This document shows, piece after piece, positions 20,742 to 31,532 of a stretch of 64,000 bases of DNA. Source of the DNA: Rhizoclosmatium globosum (lineage: Eukaryota > Chytridiomycota > Chytridiomycetes > Chytridiales > Chytriomycetaceae); assembly GCA_002104985.1 (NCBI GenBank), contig MCGO01000068.1:1-64000 (forward strand), written 5' to 3'. Each line of letters starts with the position of its first letter. The stretch's first letter is position 1. The position numbers and the translations under genes are program-made. Under the pieces are notes generated by a model, which searched no databases, was not told the DNA's origin, and worked only from the letters and a program-made list of their open reading frames with translations.

Positions 20742-23700
20742 TCAAGGTGCCAAAACAAAAACAATATCGCCCTCCATCAGTAAAACGACTGACAATGGAT
20801 TCGTGAACACGTACGGAAGCTTGTTGCGCAACGTCGGATAAACTTGTCGATAAAGTCCCATCGGAATTATTCCTTGGTTGAGTGCCAGTTCTTGGTATAG
20901 TTCTCCATAGGTTCGGTTCTAATATTACTTAGCCACCCTCACCAACAATAACCCAAAATAATGAGCCTCACCACAAATCCGGGCGGCAGAGGAATCTGTC
21001 CAATCCACGACTTCTTCACGCCCATGATTTCTGGCGATTCATTCTTCCCTTGCTTGTCAACTCCACAAAGCATCAAAAACGTTTCAAGCAGTGATGGGTT
21101 CTTGTACAACTGGAATAACACACTATCGAGCATCGACGCCGCAACAACGCGTCCAGCTGCAAACACAGGGGTGTAGAAGTAACTAACTTCGCCAGGAACG
21201 TTCTTTTCCTTACGTCGATGTCCTCCATCCAAGGTCTTATTTATCCCAACGGATTTTCCTACATTCTTAAACGCAGATCGAAACAATCGTCGATACGAGA
21301 CCTGTGTAGCAGTCGGTGTCGGATGCAAATAGTTTATCAAAGGCCGCTTTGTAGCTTCGAGGATAACACATTTTTCTTGCTCGATTTCGCCACGCTGAAA
21401 CATGTGATAAATGAGGTGGGATATCATGATGGCTGCTGAGCCCGCGAAATCGCCCGAACTGTAGATTCCAAATTTCATGAGTATGACACGATGACAGCCT
21501 CGAAGTCCTGCTGACAATAGAACTTTCTTTTGACTTGGATCCCCAACCATGTAATGAATGTCTGGAAATACTGATAACGTAGAATACTCTGCTTTAGTTG
21601 GCGCACGGGCGGCAAGGAAGAGAATCTTGTGGTGTTTCTCAAGATGCGCCGCTCTAAATCCATAAAATAACTCAGGCATTCGTTGAGTCAGGTGAACCTT
21701 ACCTCAAGCCACAAACAAACTTGAAGACATCATAATCGCCCGTACAAATTAGAAGGTGGCCGCTCCAATCGCTTGCAGACTCAACGATTTGCTCCTCAAA
21801 ACTTGGAGGAAGCACTCTCAATCGACATTGTGGGACATTTGATACCTCATAAGGTGCCTCGGGTATATCCATCACAATACATGATTCACCGAAATCTGCA
21901 ATACTTGCTAATCGATGTGATATTGGCTTAAGGGTAGACTTCAATCGTGGAAGGGAAATTGAATGCCGTTGCTTGCAAATAAAAAAGTTAAGCTAGGAAG
22001 TGAAGAATGATGGCTTACAAGCGTTCCATAGTAAGGAGTAGACGGCGTTACGTTGGAAACAGTATCGTTGCTAGAAAATTTCGGGTTTGATCGTGAAACA
22101 AGGGTTTGATATTCCGTGGGAGTCATGTTCAAAAAGCGATCAATATCGGCGATTTCTTGTGCTAGAAACACCACTTCATCCTCCAACGCAAGCTTATATG
22201 TCGAACCAGGATTCAAGACCAGAGTTTTCAATCCCGTCAACTTCGAATAAACACGTACTCCAATCATGTCTTGAAACTCGCGGAACGTAAGCCACGAAGC
22301 TTCATTGAACAACATTCCTACAAAGTTCGGGTTCATTGGAACGGAGAACATTTCGTTTCCAAAACCGTCGCCATATTGAGATTCCCAGAGAGTGTTGTAC
22401 TTCGAATCAGGAGCAGCTGTAAACAAAATTATAATTGATTCGGCACACTCCCACTTAACTTACAGACGTGCAACAGATTTATGAGGAAAGCAGAAGCTCC
22501 ATCGTACATTACCGTCAAGGCAAGAACAAGTTGTTTTAAATCATCAATGCATAAAGCTGCATATCCGCTTTAAAAAAGAGGCAAATGCATATAGTTCCGA
22601 CTCACAAGCATCGGCATTCATTTCTTGATAAGACTCTGTGTCAGGGAGCAGGTTGTTAACAAAGAGAGGAACATCTGGAGCGTAAGTATGGATAGCCCAG
22701 GTACGAAGAGTGTTTTTCTCATCTTCCTTCCGGTGGTCAGGAGCGCCACGATCTGGGATAATGTACACTGCCGTTGCGTGACTAGAAGATTATCGTTTAG
22801 ATATGAAGGAAGGAATGGAATGACACCTTATTTGCGCGCGTTCTAAATCATGTTTGTCCATTCCGTTTCCAACAAGGTAAGTGACTCGATCTTTGTATTG
22901 ATATGCCGTTATTGCTGCTTGAACCAGGTGGTTTGCTGGGCTTCTTCCGAGAATTACCACTTTTTCGTCCGTCGAGTGCTATAATCAATTCAGTGTCCGA
23001 AAATCAACTCATGTATAACGTACAGCATGTAGAATGGATCCCAATACTTCATTGATTTTGAATGCCATGTCAAAGTGACCCAGAACAACAAAGTAGGAAG
23101 CCTGGCCACGCGTAAAGACTCCACCATTTCCTTTTTTTGTTTCTTCGATAGTAGCCAGCAGTGCCGAGATCAGCGATGGAAGAACAGTGAGAGCTGTCAA
23201 TATCAAGCAAATGACAACGACCTGCCCTCCTTTCGTCGACGGAGAAATGTCTCCATATCCGACAGTTGAAAGAGTCACGACAACGAAATAACTTTGTCAT
23301 CGTTAGCAAAATAATGTACTCGACAACGATACTTACAAACAATCGAAAATGTTAATGAGTCTTCCACCAAATCGATATTCAACGAGTTGGAATGTGCATT
23401 GGCCAAGATACATAATCACAAATAGAGTTCCCACTAACATGATAGTTTTTTCAACTACAGCTCCGAAGTTCAAAAATGGCACCGCGCCTCGCAATCGAAG
23501 CACTTTTCGCAAGTGGTCGACAGCGATACACGATCGAAGGTAGTATGGTATATATATGTATCTCGCGACTTCAACCTGAACGGATAACACAAACGGGAAC
23601 GAAGTAATCGCCGTAATCAACGTCAAAGACGAAAAGAAAGCTTTTAGCCGATTATCCGCGAATGAAACGAATATGAGCCAGCTGAAGAGATTGTAGAATG

Positions 23701-23868
23701 AAAAACCAATACAGGCACCATGCGTCACAGACAATCGTTCAATCCAAAGCCAATCAGGACCAGGTAGATAATCCGGTATATATCCATTCGCGTGTCCAAG
23801 AGCCCACTGAATATCAAACAGATACAGAATGCAAAAGAACAAGTAACAACACACCAGCCAGAGGGTTC
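20742..23868 (-). pseudogene. Slo/BK-like potassium channel, N-terminally truncated copy
   Basis: The coding sequence is continuous, over short introns, from the first transmembrane segment to the stop. It has S1 (YLFFCILYLFDIQWAL), S4 with HLRKVLRLRG, S5, the selectivity filter STVGYGDIS near 23250, S6, and two RCK domains (RCK1 with VVILGR and YIIPDRG; RCK2 with LLICTGDYDVFKFVCG). The last exon ends NRTYGELYQELALNQG to GDIVFVLAP. It lacks about the first 90 residues that its paralogues have: upstream of 23868 the sequence is the C-terminal exon of the next channel in another frame, and no ATG precedes S1 in frame. So it is probably not expressed as a full channel. The region equivalent to the BK calcium bowl has no acidic cluster. 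Confidence 0.7.
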
Positions 23869-26800
23869 GTAAAAACGAATGGGAGGCTGTTTCTTAATTC
23901 ATCATTGGAGTTTCGGTACAGACCCAGAGGAATAATTCCATGATTCATAGCAAGTTCACGGTAAAGCTCCCCGTATGTTCGGTTCTGCATTAATAAGTAT
24001 AGACATTCAGATCACGACCTTTAAAAACAAAAGATTATCTACTCACAACAAACTCTGTCGGCATACGAATTTGCTTTAAATTACTATGCACAACGCCTTG
24101 CAATCCGAGAACTTCCTGATAATGATGGTCGACGCCACATAGAACCAAAAATACATCCAAACGTGTAGGATGTTTGTGAAAGTGGTAAATCATAGAATCC
24201 AGCATCGATGCTGTAATGACGCGTCCAGCCGCAAACACAGGCGCGTAGAAAAAGTGAACCTCATTCGAAACATCAACATCTTCTTCAACGAGAGGTTGCC
24301 CCGTGACTTCCAGCTTTCCGCTCATACTCGGTGGCTTGGATACCATCTCATTCGCTCGTTTGTACCATCGATGTGAAAGTCGAGATGTACTTGACGTCGG
24401 AGGAACGTATTTAATAAGGTTTCGTTTTGTCGCTTCGAGGATAACGCACTTCTCCTCGTCGATTTCTTTCCTTTGGTACATGTGATAGATCAAGTGAGAA
24501 ACCATGATTGCAGTAGATCCGTTGAAATCGTCTGCAGCCTCATATTCCCCCATTTTCATCACAACCACTTTCTCACAACCATTCAGTCCCGCCGTCAGAA
24601 GAACGCGTTTCTGGAGTGGATCGCCAACCATAAAATGAATATCGGGGAAAACTTGTAGAACTTCGTACTCTTCTGCAGTTGGTGCCCTTTCACAAAGAAA
24701 TAGGATTCGATATTGAGATTTCAAATGAGACGCACGCAACCCGCAAACGAATTTGAATACATCATAGTCCCCAGTACATGCGATCAGATGGCCTTTCCAG
24801 TCAGAGGCTGATATGACCATAAGCTCATCAATTGGTTGTTTGTTCACCGCTAAATTGCAACGTGGAATATTCGAGTCAAAGTAAGGAGCTTTTGGAACAT
24901 CAAGATATACTTCAGTATCAGAAAGTGGGATGTTTGGTACGTGAACCAAAGCGCCATTTCCAACAACACCACCAACTATTTTTTGGACGGTTTTCATAAA
25001 TTGTGCAGCTGGTGATGGAGACTCAATTGTTTTCGAATCTATAAGGAGTGAAACTTCGCTGGCATTTGTCTCATAACCGTTCTTGTGCCGAATCGACCGT
25101 AAGGCTTCTTGCGTCTGTTATAATGTAAATACATGCCATAAAATACTCAGGCTTGACATACCAAATTGATGAAATCGGAGAAATCTTCTTCTTTCTGCGC
25201 AATCAACACAATTTCGTCAATCGGAGCCAAGATGTATTTTGCCCCTGGGTTAAAGACGAGCACGCGGCATTGAGCTGCCTCCGAAAAGACACGAACTCCA
25301 ACAACGTTGATTTGAAATTCTTGGAATGCGAGGCATGATACTTCAATAAAGTTGAGTCCAACCCAATTCTCAATGACTGGAATAACAAAGGTTTCATTTC
25401 CAAAGCCGTCGCCATACTGAGTCTCCCAAAGAGAGTCATATTTGGCCTTCGGAGATGCTGCGAATAAAGTTCTCAGGCTTCACTTTCAGAGCAAAATGGC
25501 ACTTACAAACATGTAGAAGGTTGATTAAGAGCGCTCAAGCTCCATCATACATTGTCGTAAGAGCAAGAAGCAGTTGTTTGAGGTCATCGACGCAAAGCGC
25601 TGAATTAATTCAATTACAAAGGGGAGAATTCGAGGAAAATGACTCACAAGCATGAACGTTCATTTCTTGGTATGATTCTGACTCCGGAAGGAGACTGTTC
25701 ACAAATAAAGGAACATTTGGGGCATAATTATGAACAGCCCAAGCTCGTAAAGTGTTCTTCTGGTCTTCTTTTCGACGGTCGTCAACACTGCGATTTGGAA
25801 TAATGTAAATCGCCGTTGCATGCCTATTTTGTGTTGGACGTATTTATAGCTACACAACAAATCGCAAACCTGACTTTCGCTCGTTCTAAATCCTTTGCAT
25901 CCATTCCAGAGCCAATCAAATAAGTGACACGATCCTTATACTGATACGTAGTGATGGCGTTTAAGACGTGTTGGTTGGCAGGTTCCCGCCCCAAAATTAC
26001 TACTTTATCGTTCTTCGCCTCCTATTCACAGCTTAGGTTATGACCACTAATTTTCATAGGATTAAACGTACTGCGTGCAATAAGCCTTCCAAAGTATCAT
26101 TGATTTGTACAGCGGTTTCAAAGTGTCCAAGAATCACAGAGTAGTTTGCTTTTCCACGAACAAAGCGCTTGGTGTCATCATCAGACAAAACAAGTGAGGA
26201 AACAAGCGGTGTGATTAAAACAGGAAGCAGCGTAAGTGCACTGAACATGATGGCAATGACGACAATCTTTCCAGCAGTGGTGCTTGCTGAGATATCACCA
26301 TATCCAACGGTGGCAAGAGTGACCGTAACAAAGTACTATTGGGGATGTAAAATTGGAGAAACTGAAGAAAATGTTGGTATCTTACGAAACAGTCGAAGGC
26401 GTTGAGATATCTGTCACCAAACCGAAATTCGACAATCTGAAACGTGAGCATGCCAACATAGATGAGCACCATCAACGACGCAACCAAAATGATAGTCTTT
26501 TCTACAACTACCGAGAAATTGAAGATATTGGTAGCGCCACGTAGTCACAGCACCTTTCGAAGGTGACCAATGGCAACAAGAGAACGAAGATAGAATGGGA
26601 GGTAGAGGTATTTTGCAATATCGAAGAATACCCCAAACATGAACGGAAATGACGTGACGGCGTTGACCAAAGTGAGGAATGAGAAAAACTGCTTGATTGG
26701 GTTGTCAGCCCAGAAGAGCTCAAGAACCCAAGAGATGAAAGTGTAATACGATAAAACGGCACACATGATGAATGTGACTGGCAGTCGAGCAACCCACAAC

Positions 26801-27303
26801 CACGAAGGCCCAGGAAGTGTCAATGGGATCTCATCCATATGATTGAGAGCATGCTGGATGTTGATAACGTACAATACACAGAAGAAGACATCGCAAACGA
26901 GGTCCAACAATGCCACGATAACTTGAAAGATCTCACTCGTCAAAAATACTCGAAGTAAGTTGAAGTACGTGCGGATATCGAAGAGCAGTTTCAGTTTTGC
27001 AAATGATCTGCTACCGCTTTGAGAAGCTTCACTCAGGTGCTTCATTCGAACGGCAGTGCGCACTGTGTTGTAGTTGTTGATCTTGCGAGAAAGAATTCTG
27101 CCGCCAAGATCGTCTTCAGTGTAGCTTTTGGATGAGAGAACCTGGTACTTGTCAGCCACTACTCAAATTGGTTCAGCCCTGACCTCATCTGTTCCAGGAC
27201 CAAAAGTCTCCAAGATATGCTCTGGTTTCACAGAGTTAGACTTAAGAAGGTGTTGCATTGTTCCAGAGGCATTGGCCCGCCGACGAGTTGCCTGTGTGTG
27301 CAT
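23855..27303 (-). pseudogene. Slo/BK-like potassium channel with two nonsense codons and lost C-terminal end
   Basis: Exon 1 (27303-27184) starts MHTQATRRRAN and carries VKPEHILETFGPGTDE as in the right-hand paralogue. Exon 2 has S1 to S4. At 26547-26545 an in-frame TGA replaces the Arg codon expected in HLRKVL-R-LRG of S4. The filter is ATVGYGDIS near 26295; RCK1 follows with YIIPNRSVDDRRKEDQ. A second in-frame TGA lies near 25532, where both paralogues have Ser after MYDGA. RCK2 (24997-24035) is intact, with VEEDVDVSNE in place of a calcium bowl. The last exon reads NRTYGELYRELAMNHG to VFTNPLAG and then loses the expected end at the fusion with the neighbour. A retrotransposon sits 27 bases upstream of its ATG. 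Confidence 0.75.
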
Positions 27304-27330
27304 CTCAACAAAAAAATTAGAACCCTTCTC

Positions 27331-27406
27331 ATATAGTAAAGTAAAGCTCAGTATTGGCGAGAACCGGGCCCCCCCTGAGTCGAGAGAGGTCAAGGTCCCT
27401 CCTTCC
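27331..27406 (-). repeat. Split direct repeat B2 (76 bases)
   Basis: Same sequence as 27696-27771; marks the 3' end of the element next to the channel exon. Confidence 0.85.
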
Positions 27407-27422
27407 TCAGGCGGAGCCCAGT

Positions 27423-27539
27423 GCCAAAACACGTCAACAGGAGTCGAACCTGAAGCTGAGCGAGGTGTTTGAGGGCTGACCGCAGTCCCTTTGGGAGTTA
27501 CCTTTCCGTGTGGTAGACCCTCCTGATACGTGTTTTGGC
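27423..27539. repeat. Long hairpin between A2 and B2
   Basis: Arms 27423-27434 and 27528-27539 are perfect 12-base inverted repeats (GCCAAAACACGT), extended inward by CAGGAG (27438-27443) pairing with CTCCTG (27520-27525). The loop is about 76 bases. Possibly a structural element for reverse transcription or 3'-end definition; role unknown. Confidence 0.7.
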
Positions 27540-27595
27540 GTCTTGGTGGCGAGAACTTGGGGTTGGTGGCGGGTTTGTCGTCGATTCGACTGCAT

Positions 27596-27698
27596 TGGAC
27601 CGTTGCGAATTGGGGCTAAAATTGTTAATCTCCTTTACTTAAATCATTGGCGAAATTAATTGGGCATTAACATTCCATAATTTCTTCCGCCAATGATA
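27596..27698 (-). repeat. Split direct repeat A2 (103 bases)
   Basis: Copy of the terminal A1 repeat at 33353-33455. It overlaps the start of B1 by three bases, as expected if B1-A2 is the joined internal junction. Confidence 0.85.
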
Positions 27699-27771
27699 TA
27701 GTAAAGTAAAGCTCAGTATTGGCGAGAACCGGGCCCCCCCTGAGTCGAGAGAGGTCAAGGTCCCTCCTTCC
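27696..27771 (-). repeat. Split direct repeat B1 (76 bases)
   Basis: Copy of B2 at 27331-27406, lying just after the recombinase gene. Confidence 0.85.
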
Positions 27772-27816
27772 ATTACTCATGTATGCGTGCCAGGATCCTG
27801 TTTGGCGAGGGGTGTG

Positions 27817-29046
27817 CTATCCAGGTGGATAGGAGTTTGGTCGGAGAATTTGAATGCTTGACAGCGGGGAAGAATTTGGAATATAGTTCTGCTGATTTTG
27901 TCGTTGACCAGCCCCCTTTTTCATAGCTGCGTTTAGGGCGTCTAGGTCGGGTATATTCCGTGATGTGAGAGCGTTTGCTGATCGCATTCCATACAGCTTC
28001 GCGTCAAATGTAAAGCCAACTTCTTTGGCTGTAGTGTTGATCAGGTTTGTGGATGCCTTAGTGTTTAGTGTAATGTTTGAGGATGACCATGCGTAGGAGC
28101 GTTGTGTCAGTTGAGGGACGGCTAGGTTGGGAAATAGTAGGGACGATTTGTTGAAATCAATTCCGTATTTTATGCACGTTCGTATGTATTCCTCAATTGC
28201 GTGGATGGGGCAGTGTTCCTTAGTATTATCCCTTTTGACTACAAACCTGTCGGGTCCAGACGTCCGACATGTTTTGTGTAATACCATGACGAAGAAAATA
28301 CCGCGTTTGTCCGGAAGGTAAAGGCATAGGTTGATATTTAGGCGTTTGATGTCACCTGGACGTCTCCCACATGCGTCCAGCAGTAATACAAAAGCGATTT
28401 GTTGTAACCAAGGTATGCGATAGCTGGACCCTTTTTGTGCCCTTAGCTTGTTTTGGTATGAATCAATAATGGTGTGGATTTCTGTTGAAAAGATTGGTGT
28501 AGCTTGGATTGGTTGAACGAGTGCTTCTTCTGCCTCCTTCTCTTTCATCGCGAGGTGATATTTAACTGACTTTGATAAGCATGGGTTTTCGAGTGGTGAC
28601 TTTCCAGATGTCCACCTTTGGAGACGACCAAGATTCTTGTAATGTACTGAGATGTGGGAGATCATGTTCCTCACAGATTGTGGCGACGAGCTTATTTTAC
28701 ATAAGTTTGGTATTGTAGAGTTTTCAGTGTGAGGACACGCGATGGGGTTTGGGCACGTAGCTTTCTGACAAGTTCTGATTGTTCTGTTTCCTGCCGTTGC
28801 GGACCCCGCGTGTGGACACACGTGAAATTGAGTGTTTCCAAATCGCTCTCTATCGAACAGAAAGTCGCAGATTATTTCAGGTGTTACGTCTCCCTCAATG
28901 ACAGGCGGCTTTATATTAGTTAAGTATGCCTTGAAGAGTCTTATGGTTGATTTTCGGGCCTGCGTTGTTGGCTCTTGACTAATGTACTGTTGGAGTTCTT
29001 CGTGTCGTCGTGTGTGTGTTAAAGGCGTAGAAGGCGAAATCCCCAT
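27817..29046 (-). CDS. Tyrosine recombinase of the retrotransposon
   Basis: 409 residues from the ATG at 29046. The C-terminal half carries the tyrosine-recombinase signature: first catalytic Arg in DACGRRPGDIKRL, the second box as YGMRSANAL (Tyr in the place of the usual His, then Arg), and a candidate nucleophile Tyr in QNQQNYIPNS near the C-terminus. A Cys/His cluster (HVCPHAGSA, CQKATCPNPIACPH) in the N-terminal half may bind zinc. The enzyme would integrate a circular DNA copy. It starts 11 bases after the stop of the reverse-transcriptase gene. No frame breaks are visible, so it may be active. Confidence 0.82.
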   Translation of the reverse strand: MGISPSTPLTHTRRHEELQQYISQEPTTQARKSTIRLFKAYLTNIKPPVIEGDVTPEIICDFLFDRERFGNTQFHVCPHAGSATAGNRTIRTCQKATCPNPIACPHTENSTIPNLCKISSSPQSVRNMISHISVHYKNLGRLQRWTSGKSPLENPCLSKSVKYHLAMKEKEAEEALVQPIQATPIFSTEIHTIIDSYQNKLRAQKGSSYRIPWLQQIAFVLLLDACGRRPGDIKRLNINLCLYLPDKRGIFFVMVLHKTCRTSGPDRFVVKRDNTKEHCPIHAIEEYIRTCIKYGIDFNKSSLLFPNLAVPQLTQRSYAWSSSNITLNTKASTNLINTTAKEVGFTFDAKLYGMRSANALTSRNIPDLDALNAAMKKGAGQRQNQQNYIPNSSPLSSIQILRPNSYPPG

Positions 29047-29057
29047 TGTTATAGATT

Positions 29058-31415
29058 TTATTGTGTTTTTGGCTCAAAGCTGAATGCGAAGAGATCATAT
29101 ATAAGTGTAATAGAGGAGATGGATGGTCCGTTGATAGTGTTTTTGTATCCACGAACAGCGGTTGTGTCTCCCTTTGTTGCGACTAGATTGATTGATTTTG
29201 CAAGTTGAGAGGCAGTTACCCAGTAAGGGTCGTACGAACGGGGTATGAGTATTGTGAAACGGACATTGATATTAAGTAAGTGCTGTAACGTTATTCTCGC
29301 CATTCCAAAAGGTGGAAAAGCGTATATATTCCAAGATTTTTGTGTTAGGTTCAACGGACTCCAGCTTAGGAAATCCATATGGAACATGTCCTTGCAAATG
29401 TAGCGCGAAATGAAACGGCTGCATTTTTTGTTTACTGGTGAAGCCATTGCGTCCAGGTTAAAAGGGCCGTGTTTCCGAGATTTGGATTCAAACAGTTCGT
29501 CGCTTAAACTGAAGTCGTTTTCGGAATTTTCGCGAGTTATTGCGTCGGATAGAGCGTTGGCTTTTGTGTCTAACCAATAGAATTCCGGCTTTGTGTTGTT
29601 GGCTCTTGCCGTGCGGAATAGTTCTTTGAGGATACTGTTAACGCGGGGGTTTCGAGAAGACCCTTTCTTTGCTGATAGGTAGAAAGCCATGTTATCTATT
29701 CCAATCTTGTAGGTTGGTCTAGTAGTTGCTGTCTCTATAATCTTCCACAGATCCTTATTGGTAACTTGGAGTTTGAGAATCGCGTTTTTTACAATTGGGA
29801 GATTGATTTTAAATGATGATAGACAGGCTAGTGCCTCTTTTTCCATTATAGTGTTCGTGATTTCATCTGCGCCAAATTCATGCCCAGATTGGGTGCGTGC
29901 GATGTCCAGCACGGTGTTTTCGAATAGGGTTCCGCCCCACCTGTTGTTGTTCGCATCAGAAGTCTGGTTGATATCAATGTATTTGTGTTCGGGCAGAATC
30001 CAGTTATATTTTCTTGGTGGATCCTCTGACAGGATAGAACGCCATTCCCTGCAGTCGTCAATAATTTCGCTTGGATATGGAAGATTGATGTTGATGTTGC
30101 GCGATGTGGATTCAATTAAGCTTTCTGCTATTGTGTTGTATAGTGAGCGAGTGATTGCATGTCCTCCTTGAATGCAGAAACTTAGATGATTGAACTTTCC
30201 GGCAAGGGACTCTAATAATTGAAGTTGAAAGCTGATTTTCAATTGCGCCGAATTTACCATGAAATCAATCATGCTGACATAAGAATCTCGTTTTTCTTTG
30301 GGAATTGAAAAGCAACGTTCATTGAAGTGTACTAATGCTCCTAAGTACTGCACTGTATCATTTGGCAAGAAAGTTGATTTTTGGATGGAGACAAAGAAAC
30401 CAGATCCAATAAAGACAAGACATACTATAGTGTTGGCGCGTCGTGCGTCTGATATTTGTGTTGCAGTTGTCTTGATGTTGTTTCCTGGTTTGTGTATTTC
30501 TCCAATGCATCCGTCATCATAGAATATGCAGAATTCTATTCCTATCATTACAATGTATCTTTGGATTGCACTTGCTATTTCCATTTCTATCTGTGGAGAG
30601 CAGTTCCAACCAAATACTAGTGTTGTTGCTACAAATACAAATGTGGACGTTGATTCTCCTAGTGTTCCTACAGTTCCAAAATACTTTCTTGACTTTGGGT
30701 GTATAAGAATATTCATATAACAGGATTTCGCGTCTATTACTGATGTGTATTTGGAGATCCATGACGTTAACTCTCCTAAATGCGGCAGTTGAAACTTCTG
30801 CGGGGTACACCATTTGTTTGGTTTTGTCATGTCGTCAAATTTCCGGAATTTATTCCTTTGCTCTACGACACCTGACGGATATATTATGTGTGGTAGTTGG
30901 GTCGGGGGAATTTTCCCCATTTCTCCAACCAGTATGCGTGTTCCGTTTCTTAGTTCTTCTGCCAAACTCTCTTTTGCAAATTGTGTCGCTTCCTTTGACA
31001 TGGGATGATTTCTGGTAACGTGGCTTCGTGGGGGAAGTTTTGATCCATTGTGTCCTTTGGTGCAGAACTCTTCAAAAGTCGCTCCTTCATTTAAATACCT
31101 TATACACGTGTTGTACTGGTCTCTTGTTGATGCCTGCAATATTCTTTCCCAAAACACACGCCGATCCTCAGAGTGAATGTTTACGCCGCCTGCCCTAAAG
31201 TCATCTGGGTTTGGAAAGGATAGATCAGATGGCGTTATATCTGAGTTGTCGGCTAATAGCAAATCAATGTTCTTGTTTATGTCTGTGTATGACATTGCGG
31301 TGGTGGAATGACCTGTTAGGTTTCTCCAAGAGGTTGGAACGTGGTCTATGTGATTAAGCGTTTCCCACAGGGGTGACACTTGTGGTATTTTCTTGTTGGC
31401 TCTTGCTCGTGGCAT
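29058..31415 (-). CDS. Reverse transcriptase/RNase H of the retrotransposon
   Basis: 785 residues from the ATG at 31415 (MPRARANKK). The RT palm is recognised by SVIDAKSCYMNILIHP (motif A Asp) and the catalytic IFYDDG (YxDD box). An RNase H domain follows: DANNNRWGGTLFE, IMEKEALACL, IGIDNMAFYL and DTKANALSDAITR. The C-terminal region, LDAMASPVNKKCSRFISR and YAFPPFGMA, matches the domain found after RNase H in DIRS-type polyproteins, often compared to a methyltransferase. One open frame without breaks. Its recombinase partner follows 11 bases later and the gag-like gene precedes it. Confidence 0.85.
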   Translation of the reverse strand: MPRARANKKIPQVSPLWETLNHIDHVPTSWRNLTGHSTTAMSYTDINKNIDLLLADNSDITPSDLSFPNPDDFRAGGVNIHSEDRRVFWERILQASTRDQYNTCIRYLNEGATFEEFCTKGHNGSKLPPRSHVTRNHPMSKEATQFAKESLAEELRNGTRILVGEMGKIPPTQLPHIIYPSGVVEQRNKFRKFDDMTKPNKWCTPQKFQLPHLGELTSWISKYTSVIDAKSCYMNILIHPKSRKYFGTVGTLGESTSTFVFVATTLVFGWNCSPQIEMEIASAIQRYIVMIGIEFCIFYDDGCIGEIHKPGNNIKTTATQISDARRANTIVCLVFIGSGFFVSIQKSTFLPNDTVQYLGALVHFNERCFSIPKEKRDSYVSMIDFMVNSAQLKISFQLQLLESLAGKFNHLSFCIQGGHAITRSLYNTIAESLIESTSRNININLPYPSEIIDDCREWRSILSEDPPRKYNWILPEHKYIDINQTSDANNNRWGGTLFENTVLDIARTQSGHEFGADEITNTIMEKEALACLSSFKINLPIVKNAILKLQVTNKDLWKIIETATTRPTYKIGIDNMAFYLSAKKGSSRNPRVNSILKELFRTARANNTKPEFYWLDTKANALSDAITRENSENDFSLSDELFESKSRKHGPFNLDAMASPVNKKCSRFISRYICKDMFHMDFLSWSPLNLTQKSWNIYAFPPFGMARITLQHLLNINVRFTILIPRSYDPYWVTASQLAKSINLVATKGDTTAVRGYKNTINGPSISSITLIYDLFAFSFEPKTQ

Positions 31416-31532
31416 ACTAGATGAGGGTCAATGAGATTATCCGTAATTGTAAATCTTATATTTTGAAACAAACAGACTTCTTAATAAAACCAAAAACAAA
31501 CCAACAAACAAAGACCAACAAAAACCAACAAG

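Noticed and set aside
23333..23860. Reading the left and middle channels as one double-length channel
   Set aside because: The junction changes frame and removes the end of one and the start of the other; no splice pair restores a joint frame that I can see.
27434..27460. tRNA-like T arm (CAGGTTCGACTCCTG on the minus strand) inside the retrotransposon
   Set aside because: No 7-base acceptor stem, D arm or anticodon arm can be placed around it; the stem pairing present belongs to a longer hairpin.
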